DNA of 64,000 bases from Oscillatoria sp. CS-180 (GTDB lineage Bacteria; Cyanobacteriota; Cyanobacteriia; Phormidesmidales; Phormidesmidaceae). Positions 56,301-64,000 of the stretch are shown in pieces (positions within the stretch are counted from its first letter, which is position 1; every line of letters starts with the position of its first letter). The notes beneath the pieces were generated by a model. It worked only from the letters and a program-made list of their open reading frames with translations, did not search any database and had not been told where the DNA came from. The DNA lies in contig NZ_JAQMUB010000081.1 of assembly GCF_028330965.1 (NCBI RefSeq), forward strand, positions 186,001 through 250,000. Reading direction: 5' to 3'. The translations under genes were made by a program, and so were the position numbers.

Positions 56301-56476
56301 TAGTCGCCAAAATTCGCGAGTTGCCTAAGTATGATGACCTGCCGATCATTCTCGTCACCACCCTGGACTCGGATGAGGACCGGCAACGAGGTGCGGAGGC
56401 TGGAGCCAACGCCTACATCCTGAAAGGCAGGTTTAACCAAGAAGCCCTTTTAGAAACCTTAGAAAGACTTATTTAG
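53381..56476 (+). CDS. cheA: Hybrid chemotaxis histidine kinase CheA with three Hpt domains and a receiver
   Basis: The kinase of the chemosensory array. Its 1031 aa hold three N-terminal Hpt domains, each with the phospho-His motif (H48 in REIHSLRGDS, H200 in RETHSLKGDS, H348 in REAHSLKGDS), a dimerisation helix pair at ~465-565, the HATPase with HLVRNAIDHGIE (613-624), DDGRGL and GRGVGLDVV, a CheW-like domain at ~750-890, and a receiver at ~912-1031 with phospho-acceptor Asp963 (VSDVEMP) and late LKG. All key residues are kept. The CheA/receiver fusion is frequent in cyanobacteria; three Hpts is unusual. It starts at ATG 53381, 233 bp after the receptor stop. Confidence 0.94.
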   Translation: MMIQDEELRNLYQVTGIERLQKLQMGLVQLEQEPNDQEVLEELRREIHSLRGDSDSVGVIAIVELSHQLETIITAIQRQELAFTLEVSDRLYQGLDAAGQILHEAVSGESGEVDLAQLQILLGSVVDTASPVPPHFSVENAAVGGSTAAFPASLYIADDELREIYRTTSEGRLQALLTNLQHLEQGHDEAILDVLRRETHSLKGDSRAVEVDAVAQLTQVVEDIIKDIQGQARSFTPDVRYCLGQGLEDIRQLVQEAVSGVPSGVDVDQALERLTQVAAGANDSVPGMSDAIESGSPSFVSAIADDELRDIFRTTSEERLQQLETNLLYLEKHPQDGATLAALMREAHSLKGDSRSAGVDSVEGLAHALEDVLTSVQRQELELDPAICDRLYQGLDAMGQLVQEAVTGEPAHVNTEHLLAALRETLPPLDTQESETEPLSAPLTETATSLTRPEPPLRRTEDIAQIDTVRVQTRELDVLMAQVEELAVTRIQVAQTSAQTNQLIDLWEAWKTSENEELDPEELTYEERLENLLMSLRSTIQDNSSKLELVAEDLRDRIRKLQLIPLSMLFQPLPRVVRDLAKQQSKAVNLILEGEDNSADKRLLQGIKDALMHLVRNAIDHGIEPPKDRIAAGKPETATLRVKAHQTAISLMIEISDDGRGLDTEQIKRTAIKRRLYRPEELETMSVSQIQRLILAPGFSTRSFITEISGRGVGLDVVQTQVEKLKGSIQIDSVPGQGCTFRLQLSTALSTANVLLVKTQGISLALPIDFLQTSLLVSPEQIVTEDGQDTLVIDNQTIPVANLIDVLELRNSPIYNWVARPAPMTGDRRPCILIKVGNEQAGFFVDELVDQREVVSKALSPILKRVPNVTGATILGTGEICMILNPSDLLKSLQQQSLSETVTPPQPETTRQSVILLVEDSPTVRTQEKRLFEKAGYEVVTARNGREGYNTLKTGKFDAIVSDVEMPHLDGFSLVAKIRELPKYDDLPIILVTTLDSDEDRQRGAEAGANAYILKGRFNQEALLETLERLI

Positions 56477-56511
56477 TGACTTATTTATATTAAATTTTTG
56501 ATGTCTCCCTT

Positions 56512-57585
56512 ATGGCCATCCGCGTTCTCCTTGTTGAAGATTCCCTTGTTGCCCTGACAATCCTGAAGCGAATTTTTGATTCAACCCCCGATATCGAAAT
56601 CGTTGGTACTGCACGGACCGGGATTGAGGCATTAGAACTCATTCCTAAGGTTCATCCAGAAGTCATCTGTACCGATTTCCATATGCCTCAGATGAATGGA
56701 CTTGAATTCATATCCTACGTCATGGCTCATCATCCACTGCCCATTTTAGTCGTCAGTGCATCAGTGCAAGAAGAAGATACACATCGGATTTTTCAACTGT
56801 TGGCAGCTGGTGCCGTAGACATTTTGCCAAAGCCAAGAGTGGGTTTAGATCTTGAGAACATTTTGCTTAGGCAAGCGCTCATTGATAAAGTGAGAATTTT
56901 ATCGGGCGTTAAGGTTTTCAAGAAAAAACAATCAGCTAATCTGAATCAGTCCAATAGTCTTAAAAACAGTCGGACTCCTGCCTTGGTATCCGCTCGGTGC
57001 AGACCTAAAATTGTGGCCGTAGGAGCCTCAACCGGTGGTCCTTTAGCTTTACAAGAATTTCTAACGTATCTACCCGATGATTTTCCATTGCCGATTATTT
57101 GTGTTCAGCATATTAGTTTGGGCTTTTTGCAAAGTCTAATTGACTGGTTATCAACTAGCTGCAAACTTCCTGTACAGATTGCAGAGGCTGGGGAAAGGCC
57201 TAGAAGCGGACACGTTTATTTCCCGGCTGAGCGACAACATTTGCAGATCAATCTCCAGGGCAAATTTACCCATTCGTTAGACCCACCTTTGGGTGGCCAT
57301 CGGCCTTCTGTAACGACAACATTCATCTCAATAGCTGAGTTTTATGGTCGCAAAGCAATTGGAGTGTTGTTGACAGGAATGGGACGAGACGGAGCTGAAG
57401 GCATGAAGGCGATCGCCCAGGCTGGCGGGATGACGTTAGCCCAAGACGAAGCCACTTCTGTAGTCTTCGGAATGCCGAAGGAAGCGATCGCTCTAGGCGC
57501 TGCAGAGCACGTTCTCCCCATTCAAGCGATCGCCCCTACAGTCCTTGAGCTTGTCAACAATCCTTCTCCTACTGCTGGGAAATAG
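56512..57585 (+). CDS. cheB: Protein-glutamate methylesterase CheB
   Basis: CheB removes methyl groups from receptor glutamates for adaptation. The 357-aa protein has a receiver (~1-120; EDS, phospho-acceptor Asp55 in CTDFHMP, Lys in LPKPR) and a C-terminal esterase with the triad: Ser173 in GASTGGP, His200 in CVQHI and Asp293 in TGMGRDGAEG. All three are conserved, so it should be active. It starts at ATG 56512, 35 bp after cheA. Cyanobacterial tax clusters I know (for example of Synechocystis) lack CheB, so this one is notable. Confidence 0.95.
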   Translation: MAIRVLLVEDSLVALTILKRIFDSTPDIEIVGTARTGIEALELIPKVHPEVICTDFHMPQMNGLEFISYVMAHHPLPILVVSASVQEEDTHRIFQLLAAGAVDILPKPRVGLDLENILLRQALIDKVRILSGVKVFKKKQSANLNQSNSLKNSRTPALVSARCRPKIVAVGASTGGPLALQEFLTYLPDDFPLPIICVQHISLGFLQSLIDWLSTSCKLPVQIAEAGERPRSGHVYFPAERQHLQINLQGKFTHSLDPPLGGHRPSVTTTFISIAEFYGRKAIGVLLTGMGRDGAEGMKAIAQAGGMTLAQDEATSVVFGMPKEAIALGAAEHVLPIQAIAPTVLELVNNPSPTAGK

Positions 57586-57618
57586 TCCGTTTTGTTCATC
57601 ACTATAGCAGCCACTCAA

Positions 57619-58704
57619 ATGTCACAAGCAGAGTCCTTGACCCTTCATTTAAGACAAGCTTTCATTCGATTAGTTGCTAATCGTACCGGCTTGAAGATTC
57701 GAAATATTGATTACGAAAGCTTTCAAGACATCATTCTCAGAAGGGCCCAGCTTACTGGCCTACTATTTCCAGAAGCTTATTATAGTTTTCTGGAATCAGA
57801 AACTTTGGACAGCCGTCAAGAATGGGAACAAATCGTTCTAGAAATCACCAATAACGAAAGTTTCTTTTTTCGAGATAAAGGGCAGTTTAGGCTTCTCAAG
57901 GAGATTATTCTACCGCGCCTAATTCAACAAAAGGCTCAGGATAAAACTCTGTATATTTGTAGTGCAGGCTGTTCTACAGGCGAGGAGCCTTATTCTATTG
58001 CCATTCTTCTGAAGGAGCTGATTCCAGACTTAGAAGACTGGACTATCAATATTTTAGGCATTGATATTAATTCCGCTGCAATCAAGAAAGCTACGGCAGG
58101 CGTTTATCGATCTTGGTCATTTAGAAGCGTTGACAAGACTATCCAGCAGCAGTTTTTCCAAGAAATTAACGGTGAGTATCAAATTCATCCTTATTTTCGA
58201 GAAATGGTTACGTTTCGAACGGCAAACTTACTCAAGAATGCCTTTTCAGATCCCAAACTGAATCTTAAAAACATCGATCTTATTCTTTGTCGAAACGTAT
58301 TTATTTATTTCGATGAGCTAGCAATTCGAAAAGTCCTGAAGAATTTTTATGAGGCTCTGGTTCCTCACGGCTATCTTCTTGTAGGTCATTCAGAATTGTA
58401 TAGTCAGAATCCTGCTCCTTTCGAAATTGAAGTCTTTGAAGAATCTGTTGCCTATCAGCGCCCCAAAAATAGAGACACCACCTCAAAGGCGAATTTATTT
58501 CACGATGATGGCAAATCCAGTGTTAGCCAAAATACATCATCAGAAACAGCTCCTCAAGGTGTGGAATCGATCATTGAAAACCATAATTCGAAGATGCATG
58601 AAGCCGCTCTCAAACTCCTGCGAAATCTTCCTGCAGACATGAGAATTACGCGGCTGGGCGATCGCACCGTATCTGAATTAATTCTCGAACTGGAAAACAA
58701 TTAG
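57619..58704 (+). CDS. cheR: Chemotaxis protein methyltransferase CheR
   Basis: CheR adds methyl groups from S-adenosylmethionine to receptor glutamates. The protein has the CheR N-terminal helical domain (~1-80; FQDIILRRAQLTGLLFPEAYY), then the catalytic part with TNNESFFFRDKGQF, the SAM motif CSAGCSTGEEPYSIA, ILGIDINSAAIKKA and LCRNVFIYFDE. A ~70-aa tail follows with no TPR. The frame is open from TTG 57592; ATG 57619 (MSQAESLTLHL) is more likely, giving 361 aa. It is in line with cheB and the double CheW gene, spacings ~30 bp. Confidence 0.93.
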   Translation: MSQAESLTLHLRQAFIRLVANRTGLKIRNIDYESFQDIILRRAQLTGLLFPEAYYSFLESETLDSRQEWEQIVLEITNNESFFFRDKGQFRLLKEIILPRLIQQKAQDKTLYICSAGCSTGEEPYSIAILLKELIPDLEDWTINILGIDINSAAIKKATAGVYRSWSFRSVDKTIQQQFFQEINGEYQIHPYFREMVTFRTANLLKNAFSDPKLNLKNIDLILCRNVFIYFDELAIRKVLKNFYEALVPHGYLLVGHSELYSQNPAPFEIEVFEESVAYQRPKNRDTTSKANLFHDDGKSSVSQNTSSETAPQGVESIIENHNSKMHEAALKLLRNLPADMRITRLGDRTVSELILELENN

Positions 58705-58730
58705 CAGATTACTCTTTAAAGGCACCTAAG

Positions 58731-59831
58731 ATGCAAATCCCTCATTTTATTTTTGATCTGGATCAGCAGCGCAGCGCGATTAAAGCAGAATACGTCGAAG
58801 AAGTTCTTGCACTGCCTGAGCTCCTTCTGATTCCCAATGCACCTTTCAGCATCGTGGGTGTCCTCGATTTACGAGGAGAGGTCTTGCCTGTGCTCGATTT
58901 GCGCCAAAGGACTGAAAGTTCATCACAACGCTATCAGCTCAGCGACAAGATTATTGTTGTTAGCCAAGACCAACTCCGCCTCGGCCTGATTGTCAGCGCT
59001 GTTTACGAAATTCGAGAACTGTCAACTCAAGATATTACTCCGGACCAGGGGGAGACTCCAGCTTGGCTGAATCCGGATGTCAGTCATCTCATTTCAGGCA
59101 CGATGTCAGGAGAAGAGACGATATTGATGTTGAGTGACCCGAACCACTGGTTCGATAGTCATGAAATTCAGCAGTTTGTATCCGTAACCAGTTTTTTGGT
59201 TACCGAAATTCACTCTCAATCGTCAGCCCAGCCTGAATCTGAAGAACCAGCCCCTAATAATTTATCCGCAACTGTTGAGACAGCCTTTTGTCCTACAGCT
59301 ACACCAGAAGTCCAGCAAGCTTTTCGCCAGCGAGCAGAAGAACTCAGGCGATCGCTCGATGATGAAAAACAGTTTGAAGAGGAGACTCAATCATTGGTCG
59401 TAATCGCCCTCAATGATCGCCTCTTCGGCATTGACTTTCAAATGGTCCGAGAATTTATCACCATTCGCCAAGCCACCCCCATTCCCTGCTGCCCTGACCA
59501 CATCATTGGTAACATCAACTTACATGGCGAAATCCTGACCGTTTTAGACATCGGTCAGTTTTTGAATTTGACGCCAAAAACGATTTCTAAAGATCCCAAG
59601 GCAGTGGTTTGCGAATTTCAAGAGACTGCTGTTGGCGTAGTGGTAGATAGCATTCTCGATGCGATGTTTTCAGTCAAACCTGACGACATTCAACCGATTT
59701 CCGAAACAGCACTCGATACCGCATCTGAGCATCTTCAAGGCGTTGCTTCTTATCACGATCAGCCACTCTATGTCTTAAATTTGCCTACGCTTTTATTAGG
59801 TGATGAGTTGGTCGTGAATGCTAACCTGTAG
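58731..59831 (+). CDS. Double-domain CheW coupling protein
   Basis: CheW links receptors to CheA. This 366-aa protein has two CheW-like domains: residues ~1-150 (FIFDLDQQRSAIKAEYVEEV, GVLDLRGEVLPVLDLRQ) and ~215-360 (VVIALNDRLFGIDFQMVREF, GNINLHGEILTVLDIGQFL), joined by an acidic linker. The two halves are only distantly alike. Tandem CheW proteins may bridge receptor rows, but that is inference. ATG 58731 is 26 bp after cheR. It ends the chemosensory run; glycerate kinase follows after 57 bp. Confidence 0.9.
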   Translation: MQIPHFIFDLDQQRSAIKAEYVEEVLALPELLLIPNAPFSIVGVLDLRGEVLPVLDLRQRTESSSQRYQLSDKIIVVSQDQLRLGLIVSAVYEIRELSTQDITPDQGETPAWLNPDVSHLISGTMSGEETILMLSDPNHWFDSHEIQQFVSVTSFLVTEIHSQSSAQPESEEPAPNNLSATVETAFCPTATPEVQQAFRQRAEELRRSLDDEKQFEEETQSLVVIALNDRLFGIDFQMVREFITIRQATPIPCCPDHIIGNINLHGEILTVLDIGQFLNLTPKTISKDPKAVVCEFQETAVGVVVDSILDAMFSVKPDDIQPISETALDTASEHLQGVASYHDQPLYVLNLPTLLLGDELVVNANL

Positions 59832-59888
59832 CTTTTTTCAGGTTGGGATGTTGTTGCATAATGCATCCATTCACTGCGTCTCCTGAAT

Positions 59889-61157
59889 ATGCTCATGTCT
59901 CCACCTGAGGTTTTACAGGCTCTTTTTGAAACAGCCGTGAAGGCTGCTCAACCCCATCACCGCATCCCTGATTTTCTACCCGCTCCTCCCAGGGGCAAAA
60001 CAGTCGTCGTTGGTGCAGGAAAGTCCGCAGCGGCAATGGCGCAGGCGGTCGAACAAGCGTGGGAGAGGCCGCTAGAAGGCGTCGTTGTGACGCGATATGG
60101 ACATGGTGCAACCACCAAAATCATCGAGGTGTTAGAAGCAGCCCACCCGGTTCCAGATGCCAATGGCATGGCAGCAGCAGACCGCATGCTTCAGACCGTC
60201 ACGCCCTTGGGAGCGGACGACCTCGTGATTTGCTTAATTTCAGGCGGTGGATCGGCTCTGTTAACCCTGCCACCCCTAGGTATTGCTCTGAATGTTCTGG
60301 CCGATCTCAATCGGCAACTTTTGCGTTCTGGAGCCGATATTGGAGAGATGAACGCCGTTCGGAAAAACCTCTCTCGCTCCAGTGGGGGACGGCTGGCAGC
60401 AGCGGCATATCCGGCTCAGGTCGTGACGCTGCTGATTTCTGATGTGCCGGGGGATGATTTGCGGGCGATCGCCTCTGGTCCGACCGTTGGCGACACGGTC
60501 AAGCCCCAAGACGCCCTACAGATCATTCAAAAATATCGTTTGCAGGTGCCCCCAGAGGTGACCGCTCATCTCGCCAACAGCACCAATCCTGTCGTTCATC
60601 CAGACGATCCTCGCCTCAGCACAACCCGCAACCACCTCATCGCCGCCCCTCAACAGTCGCTGGAGGCAGCAGCCCAAACCGCCATTGAGTTGGGCTATAT
60701 GCCCCTTATTCTAGGTAGCGCTTTAGAGGGCGAATCTCGTCAGGTTGGGATTGTTCACGCGGGCATTGCCCAACAAGTGGTTCAATACGGGCAACCCATT
60801 GCACCGCCCTGTGTCCTGCTTTCCGGAGGAGAAACGACCGTCACCGTCACCGACAAAGCGGGTAAGGGAGGCCGTAACAGTGAGTTTTTGCTGTCTCTAG
60901 CGGTGGCGTTGAAGGGGCAGGAACGAGTGTGGGCGATCGCCTGTGACACTGACGGCATTGACGGCAGTGAAGACAACGCCGGAGCCATACTCACCCCTGA
61001 CACCCTCCAGCAGGGACGTCAGCAGGGACTCAAAGCCAGTGACTTTCTAATAGCCCACGATAGCTACGCCTATTTTCAAGCTGTGGGAGCCCTTGTTGAA
61101 ACAGGTCCCACCCTTACCAACGTCAATGATTTCCGTGCCATCCTGATTGATGCCTAA
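59889..61157 (+). CDS. Glycerate 2-kinase (MOFRL/GckA family)
   Basis: This family (DUF4147/MOFRL) phosphorylates D-glycerate, mostly to 2-phosphoglycerate. The 422-aa product fits: VVGAGKSAAAMAQAVEQAW, VVTRYGHG, AAHPVPDANG, CLISGGGSALL, NAVRKNLSRSSGGRLA, LLISDVPGDDLRAIASGP in the N-terminal domain, and the MOFRL part with LLSGGETTVTV, GRNSEF and AIACDTDGIDGSEDNAGA. It starts at ATG 59889 (MLMSPPEVLQALF; ATG 59895 is also possible). Its stop overlaps the start of coaX. In cyanobacteria a different glycerate 3-kinase (GLYK type) closes photorespiration; this enzyme may give another route for glycerate. Confidence 0.92.
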   Translation: MLMSPPEVLQALFETAVKAAQPHHRIPDFLPAPPRGKTVVVGAGKSAAAMAQAVEQAWERPLEGVVVTRYGHGATTKIIEVLEAAHPVPDANGMAAADRMLQTVTPLGADDLVICLISGGGSALLTLPPLGIALNVLADLNRQLLRSGADIGEMNAVRKNLSRSSGGRLAAAAYPAQVVTLLISDVPGDDLRAIASGPTVGDTVKPQDALQIIQKYRLQVPPEVTAHLANSTNPVVHPDDPRLSTTRNHLIAAPQQSLEAAAQTAIELGYMPLILGSALEGESRQVGIVHAGIAQQVVQYGQPIAPPCVLLSGGETTVTVTDKAGKGGRNSEFLLSLAVALKGQERVWAIACDTDGIDGSEDNAGAILTPDTLQQGRQQGLKASDFLIAHDSYAYFQAVGALVETGPTLTNVNDFRAILIDA

Positions 61158-62136
61158 TATGGCCCCCCATCAGCCTTTGACTGAAGACTATGACGTCCCT
61201 TGGTTGGGTTTGATCATAGGTAACACCCGGCTGCACTGGGCAGTTTTTGACCAGCTGAAGCCAACAGTTAGACCACGGAAGACAAACGGCGGCAGTCAGA
61301 CAGATACGGATAACACCAATTCCTTACCCGAGGAGGACTCCAACATTGGCGACTATGGTGAGGAATGGGATGGCGGTGCTCATGGACAAGCTATCCGGTG
61401 TGCTTGGCATACGCCTCATCTCTCGCTAGACGAAGCAGAGACGCTGATGCAGCGTGGGTTTTTGCCCAGTGCTTGGCAACATCTAGCGGTTAACGGTCAA
61501 CAGCCTGTCTCGTCGTTACCAGGGTTGGAGAAACGTGAGTTGTCACAGGGTCAGATCCCTGCGCTGTACTGTGCCTCCGTAGTGCCGGAACAAACTAAGC
61601 TGTGGGACACCTATCAGGGATTCCGTGAAGTTCGTTTAGCAGATTTGCCCTTGGGGAATGTATATCCAACGTTGGGGATTGATCGAGCGTTAAACGTGCT
61701 GGGGGCAGGCGATCGCTATGGCTGGCCGGTGCTCGTCATCGATGCAGGCACCGCGCTGACCTTTACCGGAGGGGTCGCAAACACCTTCTCAGGAGGTGCC
61801 ATTTTACCGGGATTATCCACACAACTCGCCGCGCTGGTCCAACATACCGCCACTCTGCCCCAGGCAAATGTTTCTGCATTACTGCCGCCGCGCTGGTCGG
61901 TGAATACCCCCGACGCCATTCGCAGCGGCATTATCTATGGCATTTTGGCCACCATTCGAGACTTCCTCCAGCAGTGGCGCCAGCAACATCCCAACAGTGC
62001 CGCAGTCCTCACTGGCGGCGACGGAGAGACCATTTTCGAGTGGCTGAGCCAGGAAGACACTATCCTCAACGTCTATCAGGACGCTAACCTCACGTTTTGG
62101 GGCCTCAACTGCGTCCGACACCATGGCCGCAGTTGA
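61150..62136 (+). CDS. coaX: Type III pantothenate kinase
   Basis: CoaX phosphorylates pantothenate as the first step of coenzyme A synthesis; it is insensitive to CoA feedback. The 328-aa protein has the N-terminal phosphate loop in a cyanobacterial form (LGLIIGNTRLHWAVF rather than DxGNT), then DRALNVLGAGDRYGWPVLVIDAG, TALTFTG, GGAILPGLSTQLAAL and a late VLTGGDGE. It is longer than the ~250-aa enzymes because of an insert at ~40-110. Starts TTG 61147, ATG 61150 and ATG 61159 are close; ATG 61150, overlapping the glycerate kinase stop, is chosen. It is convergent with the M48 protease. Confidence 0.9.
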   Translation: MPNMAPHQPLTEDYDVPWLGLIIGNTRLHWAVFDQLKPTVRPRKTNGGSQTDTDNTNSLPEEDSNIGDYGEEWDGGAHGQAIRCAWHTPHLSLDEAETLMQRGFLPSAWQHLAVNGQQPVSSLPGLEKRELSQGQIPALYCASVVPEQTKLWDTYQGFREVRLADLPLGNVYPTLGIDRALNVLGAGDRYGWPVLVIDAGTALTFTGGVANTFSGGAILPGLSTQLAALVQHTATLPQANVSALLPPRWSVNTPDAIRSGIIYGILATIRDFLQQWRQQHPNSAAVLTGGDGETIFEWLSQEDTILNVYQDANLTFWGLNCVRHHGRS

Positions 62137-62213
62137 TCGCCCTACACGGTTTCCCGTCCCGCAGATATGGCTCTAACTCGGTCCGCGAGAACAAGTCAGC
62201 GAGCCATTTTCCA

Positions 62214-63065
62214 CTACAGTCCGCTCATCTTGGAGCTATAGATTTCTGGGTTGTTGCCGTCCGTTGCATCGGCTTGATAGGACTCTGAATACATGCTTTG
62301 CAGGCGATCGACCCGGTTATCAGGATCAGGGTGAGTGCTGAAGAATTCAGGGGAAACGCCGCCATCCGATAGCTTCTCCATGAAGGAGATTAATCCGCGC
62401 TGATCGTAGCCTGCCCGTCCCATGTTCTCAAAACCCAGTTCATCAGCCTCATACTCGGCGCTGCGGCTATTGGGGAGAAAGAGCGCGAGCTGAACACCAA
62501 TATTGACCAAATCGTCCTCTGAGACGCCGAGCGCACCAACAATCCCGTTCGCCAAGGCAATCTCACGCATCCGGTTCACAGAGTGACGACCCACAATGTG
62601 ACCAATCTCGTGGGCCATGACCCCGGCTAGCTCAGCCTCCGTGTCCGCTGCACGCAGCAGCCCTGTGTGGACATAGACAAATCCGCCAGAGGTTGCAAAG
62701 GCGTTGATACTGTCATCGGCCACGATTTGAAACGTGTAGGGAATGTCACTGCGATCGCTTTCAGCCGCCAGTCTTTGACCGATATTGTTCACATAGTTAA
62801 CAACTTCAGCATCCTGGTTATATACCCTAACGCCTCGGCGCTTCAGCGCAGCATCCGTTTGTCGGCCCAAGTCAACCTCTTGATCATCACTTAAGTTGGA
62901 CAGCTGGATGTACTGAATCCCGCCAAAAATCAAATCGATAATGCTAATGTCGGCCTGCGTAGGCTGAGGTGTCGAAACGATCAGTCCGGTAGCCACCAGC
63001 GTCGCGATCGCGCCATACATCCACCGCTTACCTAGATTGCGTAATCGAGATATCCAGAAATTCAT
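62214..63065 (-). CDS. M48 family metalloprotease (BepA/Oma1-like), exported
   Basis: Zinc peptidases of family M48 act in envelope protein quality control. The 283-aa product has an N-terminal signal or anchor (~16-33, MYGAIATLVATGLIVSTP), then a core with FVYVHTGLLRAADTEAELAGV, the zinc motif AHEIGHIVGRH (His152, Glu153, His156) and a third ligand in EYEADELG (Glu206). A final stretch FFSTHPDPDNRVDRLQ is family-typical. No TPR domain follows, unlike BepA. It starts at ATG 63065 and is convergent with coaX and divergent from the DUF4330 gene. Confidence 0.9.
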   Translation of the reverse strand: MNFWISRLRNLGKRWMYGAIATLVATGLIVSTPQPTQADISIIDLIFGGIQYIQLSNLSDDQEVDLGRQTDAALKRRGVRVYNQDAEVVNYVNNIGQRLAAESDRSDIPYTFQIVADDSINAFATSGGFVYVHTGLLRAADTEAELAGVMAHEIGHIVGRHSVNRMREIALANGIVGALGVSEDDLVNIGVQLALFLPNSRSAEYEADELGFENMGRAGYDQRGLISFMEKLSDGGVSPEFFSTHPDPDNRVDRLQSMYSESYQADATDGNNPEIYSSKMSGL

Positions 63066-63459
63066 TGTTTCCTTGGCCCCTTGCTCTGCGTAATGTCCTT
63101 ACAACGGATACGACTAGCTCGATTCAAGCATTGACAAAACGGTTGGCAGCGTCGGGATACACGGTTCGCCGAACCCACCTACATCTTCAAAAGCTTTGCC
63201 TGAGCTAAAGTATCTTTGGTATTTTTATGGGCTAGCCAATAGACACGTACACGTCTTGTTTGGCTTGCTGACTTAATCACTCTGACGTTAATATTTGCTG
63301 CCAAGTTGCCTTCGCAGATGCTTAAATACTAGCGATCACTGATTTGAATTGAAGGTACTGAGTAATCTGCTTCCGGTGCATCGTTCTTCCGCTGCATTGT
63401 GAGCTTTAAAGAATACGGATTGTTTCAGTACCAGCATTAGCACCTCTAGAGGAAAGATC
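63066..63459. other. Divergent promoter region, protease and DUF4330 genes
   Basis: This 394-bp gap has no ORF of note. It must hold promoters for both flanking genes. The DUF4330 ATG has an AGAGGAA ribosome site at 63448-63454. I see no other element. Confidence 0.5.
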
Positions 63460-64000
63460 ATGGCAATTTTGGACGCAAAAGGTCGGTTGTTTGGCAAGGT
63501 CAGCCTGTTGGACATTGGAGCCGCACTGGTCATTCTCATGGTGCTGGTCGGCATTTTTATCTTCCCGGGCACAGGCGGTTCGGTAGCTCAGGTCGGTGGC
63601 GATCCCCAGCCTGTGGAAATTGATGTAATGGTGCGGGGATTAACGGTATCTGATCCTGAGGGCCTTTATCAGACGCTGAAGGAATCTGAAACCACCAACG
63701 TCATCGTCCGCAACCAGCCCTACGGTGACGTTGCCATCAAAGACGTCATCAAACTGCCCCGCAGTCAGGCAGTTCCCCAACCCGATGGAACCGTCAAATC
63801 CTTTCCAGATCCGCGCCCAGAGCTGGATTACACCATCGATATGCTGATTACCCTCGCTGACGAAGCTCTGATTACCGACAACGGCCCCGTCCTAAACAAC
63901 AGCAACATCAACGTCAAAGTGGGCACTCAAATTCAAATCGAAGGCGATCTCTACAATTTCTATACCAGCACAGTCGGTGTCCGCATCCTGGACACTGAAG
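63460..64000 (+). CDS. DUF4330 family membrane protein, partial (C-terminus beyond right edge)
   Basis: A translation by eye starts MAILDAKGRLFGKVSLLDIG, has one membrane segment at ~20-38 (AALVILMVLVGIFIFPG) and then a soluble domain with VEIDVMVRGLTVSDPEGL, IKDVIKLPRSQ and NINVKVGTQIQIEGDLYNFY. These are features of DUF4330 proteins, common in cyanobacteria and of unknown function. 180 codons are visible and the frame is still open. The ribosome site AGAGGAA supports the start. Confidence 0.82.
   Translation, partial: MAILDAKGRLFGKVSLLDIGAALVILMVLVGIFIFPGTGGSVAQVGGDPQPVEIDVMVRGLTVSDPEGLYQTLKESETTNVIVRNQPYGDVAIKDVIKLPRSQAVPQPDGTVKSFPDPRPELDYTIDMLITLADEALITDNGPVLNNSNINVKVGTQIQIEGDLYNFYTSTVGVRILDTE

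Noticed and set aside
1-64000. CRISPR array
   Set aside because: No series of regularly spaced 25-40-bp repeats with unique spacers; the dispersed element copies are far apart and in both orientations.

Overview
The window reads as cyanobacterial chromosome. The octamer GCGATCGC (HIP1-like) recurs throughout, and several genes are of cyanobacterial or plastid type: the bifunctional GlpX fructose/sedoheptulose bisphosphatase, the LysR regulator RbcR, a CruA/CruP-type lycopene cyclase, a PatA-like response regulator and a hybrid CheA. I see no rRNA, tRNA, CRISPR array or intact insertion sequence. I cannot name the species.

Left end (1-5038): a minus-strand run cdsA, glpX, hemA (hemA runs off the left edge) covers phospholipid, Calvin-cycle and tetrapyrrole synthesis. 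A type I DAHP synthase diverges from it. From 5191 to 23195 two giant minus-strand genes (2268 and 3423 aa) encode surface or secreted proteins. They are made of about 115-aa cadherin/CSPG-like repeats and share a C-terminal block of five roughly 48-aa repeats. The larger one begins with a DUF4347 domain.

Middle (24274-42319): ispD, a family 9 glycosyltransferase and a Pro-rich membrane protein come first. Then a MacAB/DevBCA-like efflux set (ATPase, membrane fusion protein, permease, TolC-like channel), an osmoprotectant ABC transporter, a RusA-like resolvase beside a PD-(D/E)XK-like protein, and the lycopene cyclase. Gene-free stretches here carry a dispersed element of about 104 bp. There are five near-complete copies in the window, and one is split by a second 224-bp element.

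Right part (42440-64000): a rhomboid protease, hrcA, rbcR, a Ser/Thr kinase coupled to a phosphate-binding-type protein, and a PatA-like regulator. Next is a complete chemosensory cluster (receptor, CheA with three Hpt domains and a receiver, CheB, CheR, double-domain CheW). Glycerate 2-kinase overlapping coaX, an M48 metalloprotease and a partial DUF4330 protein close the window.

The least ordinary parts are the giant protein pair with nested super-repeats, the nested dispersed elements, and the methylation-competent chemosensory cluster.
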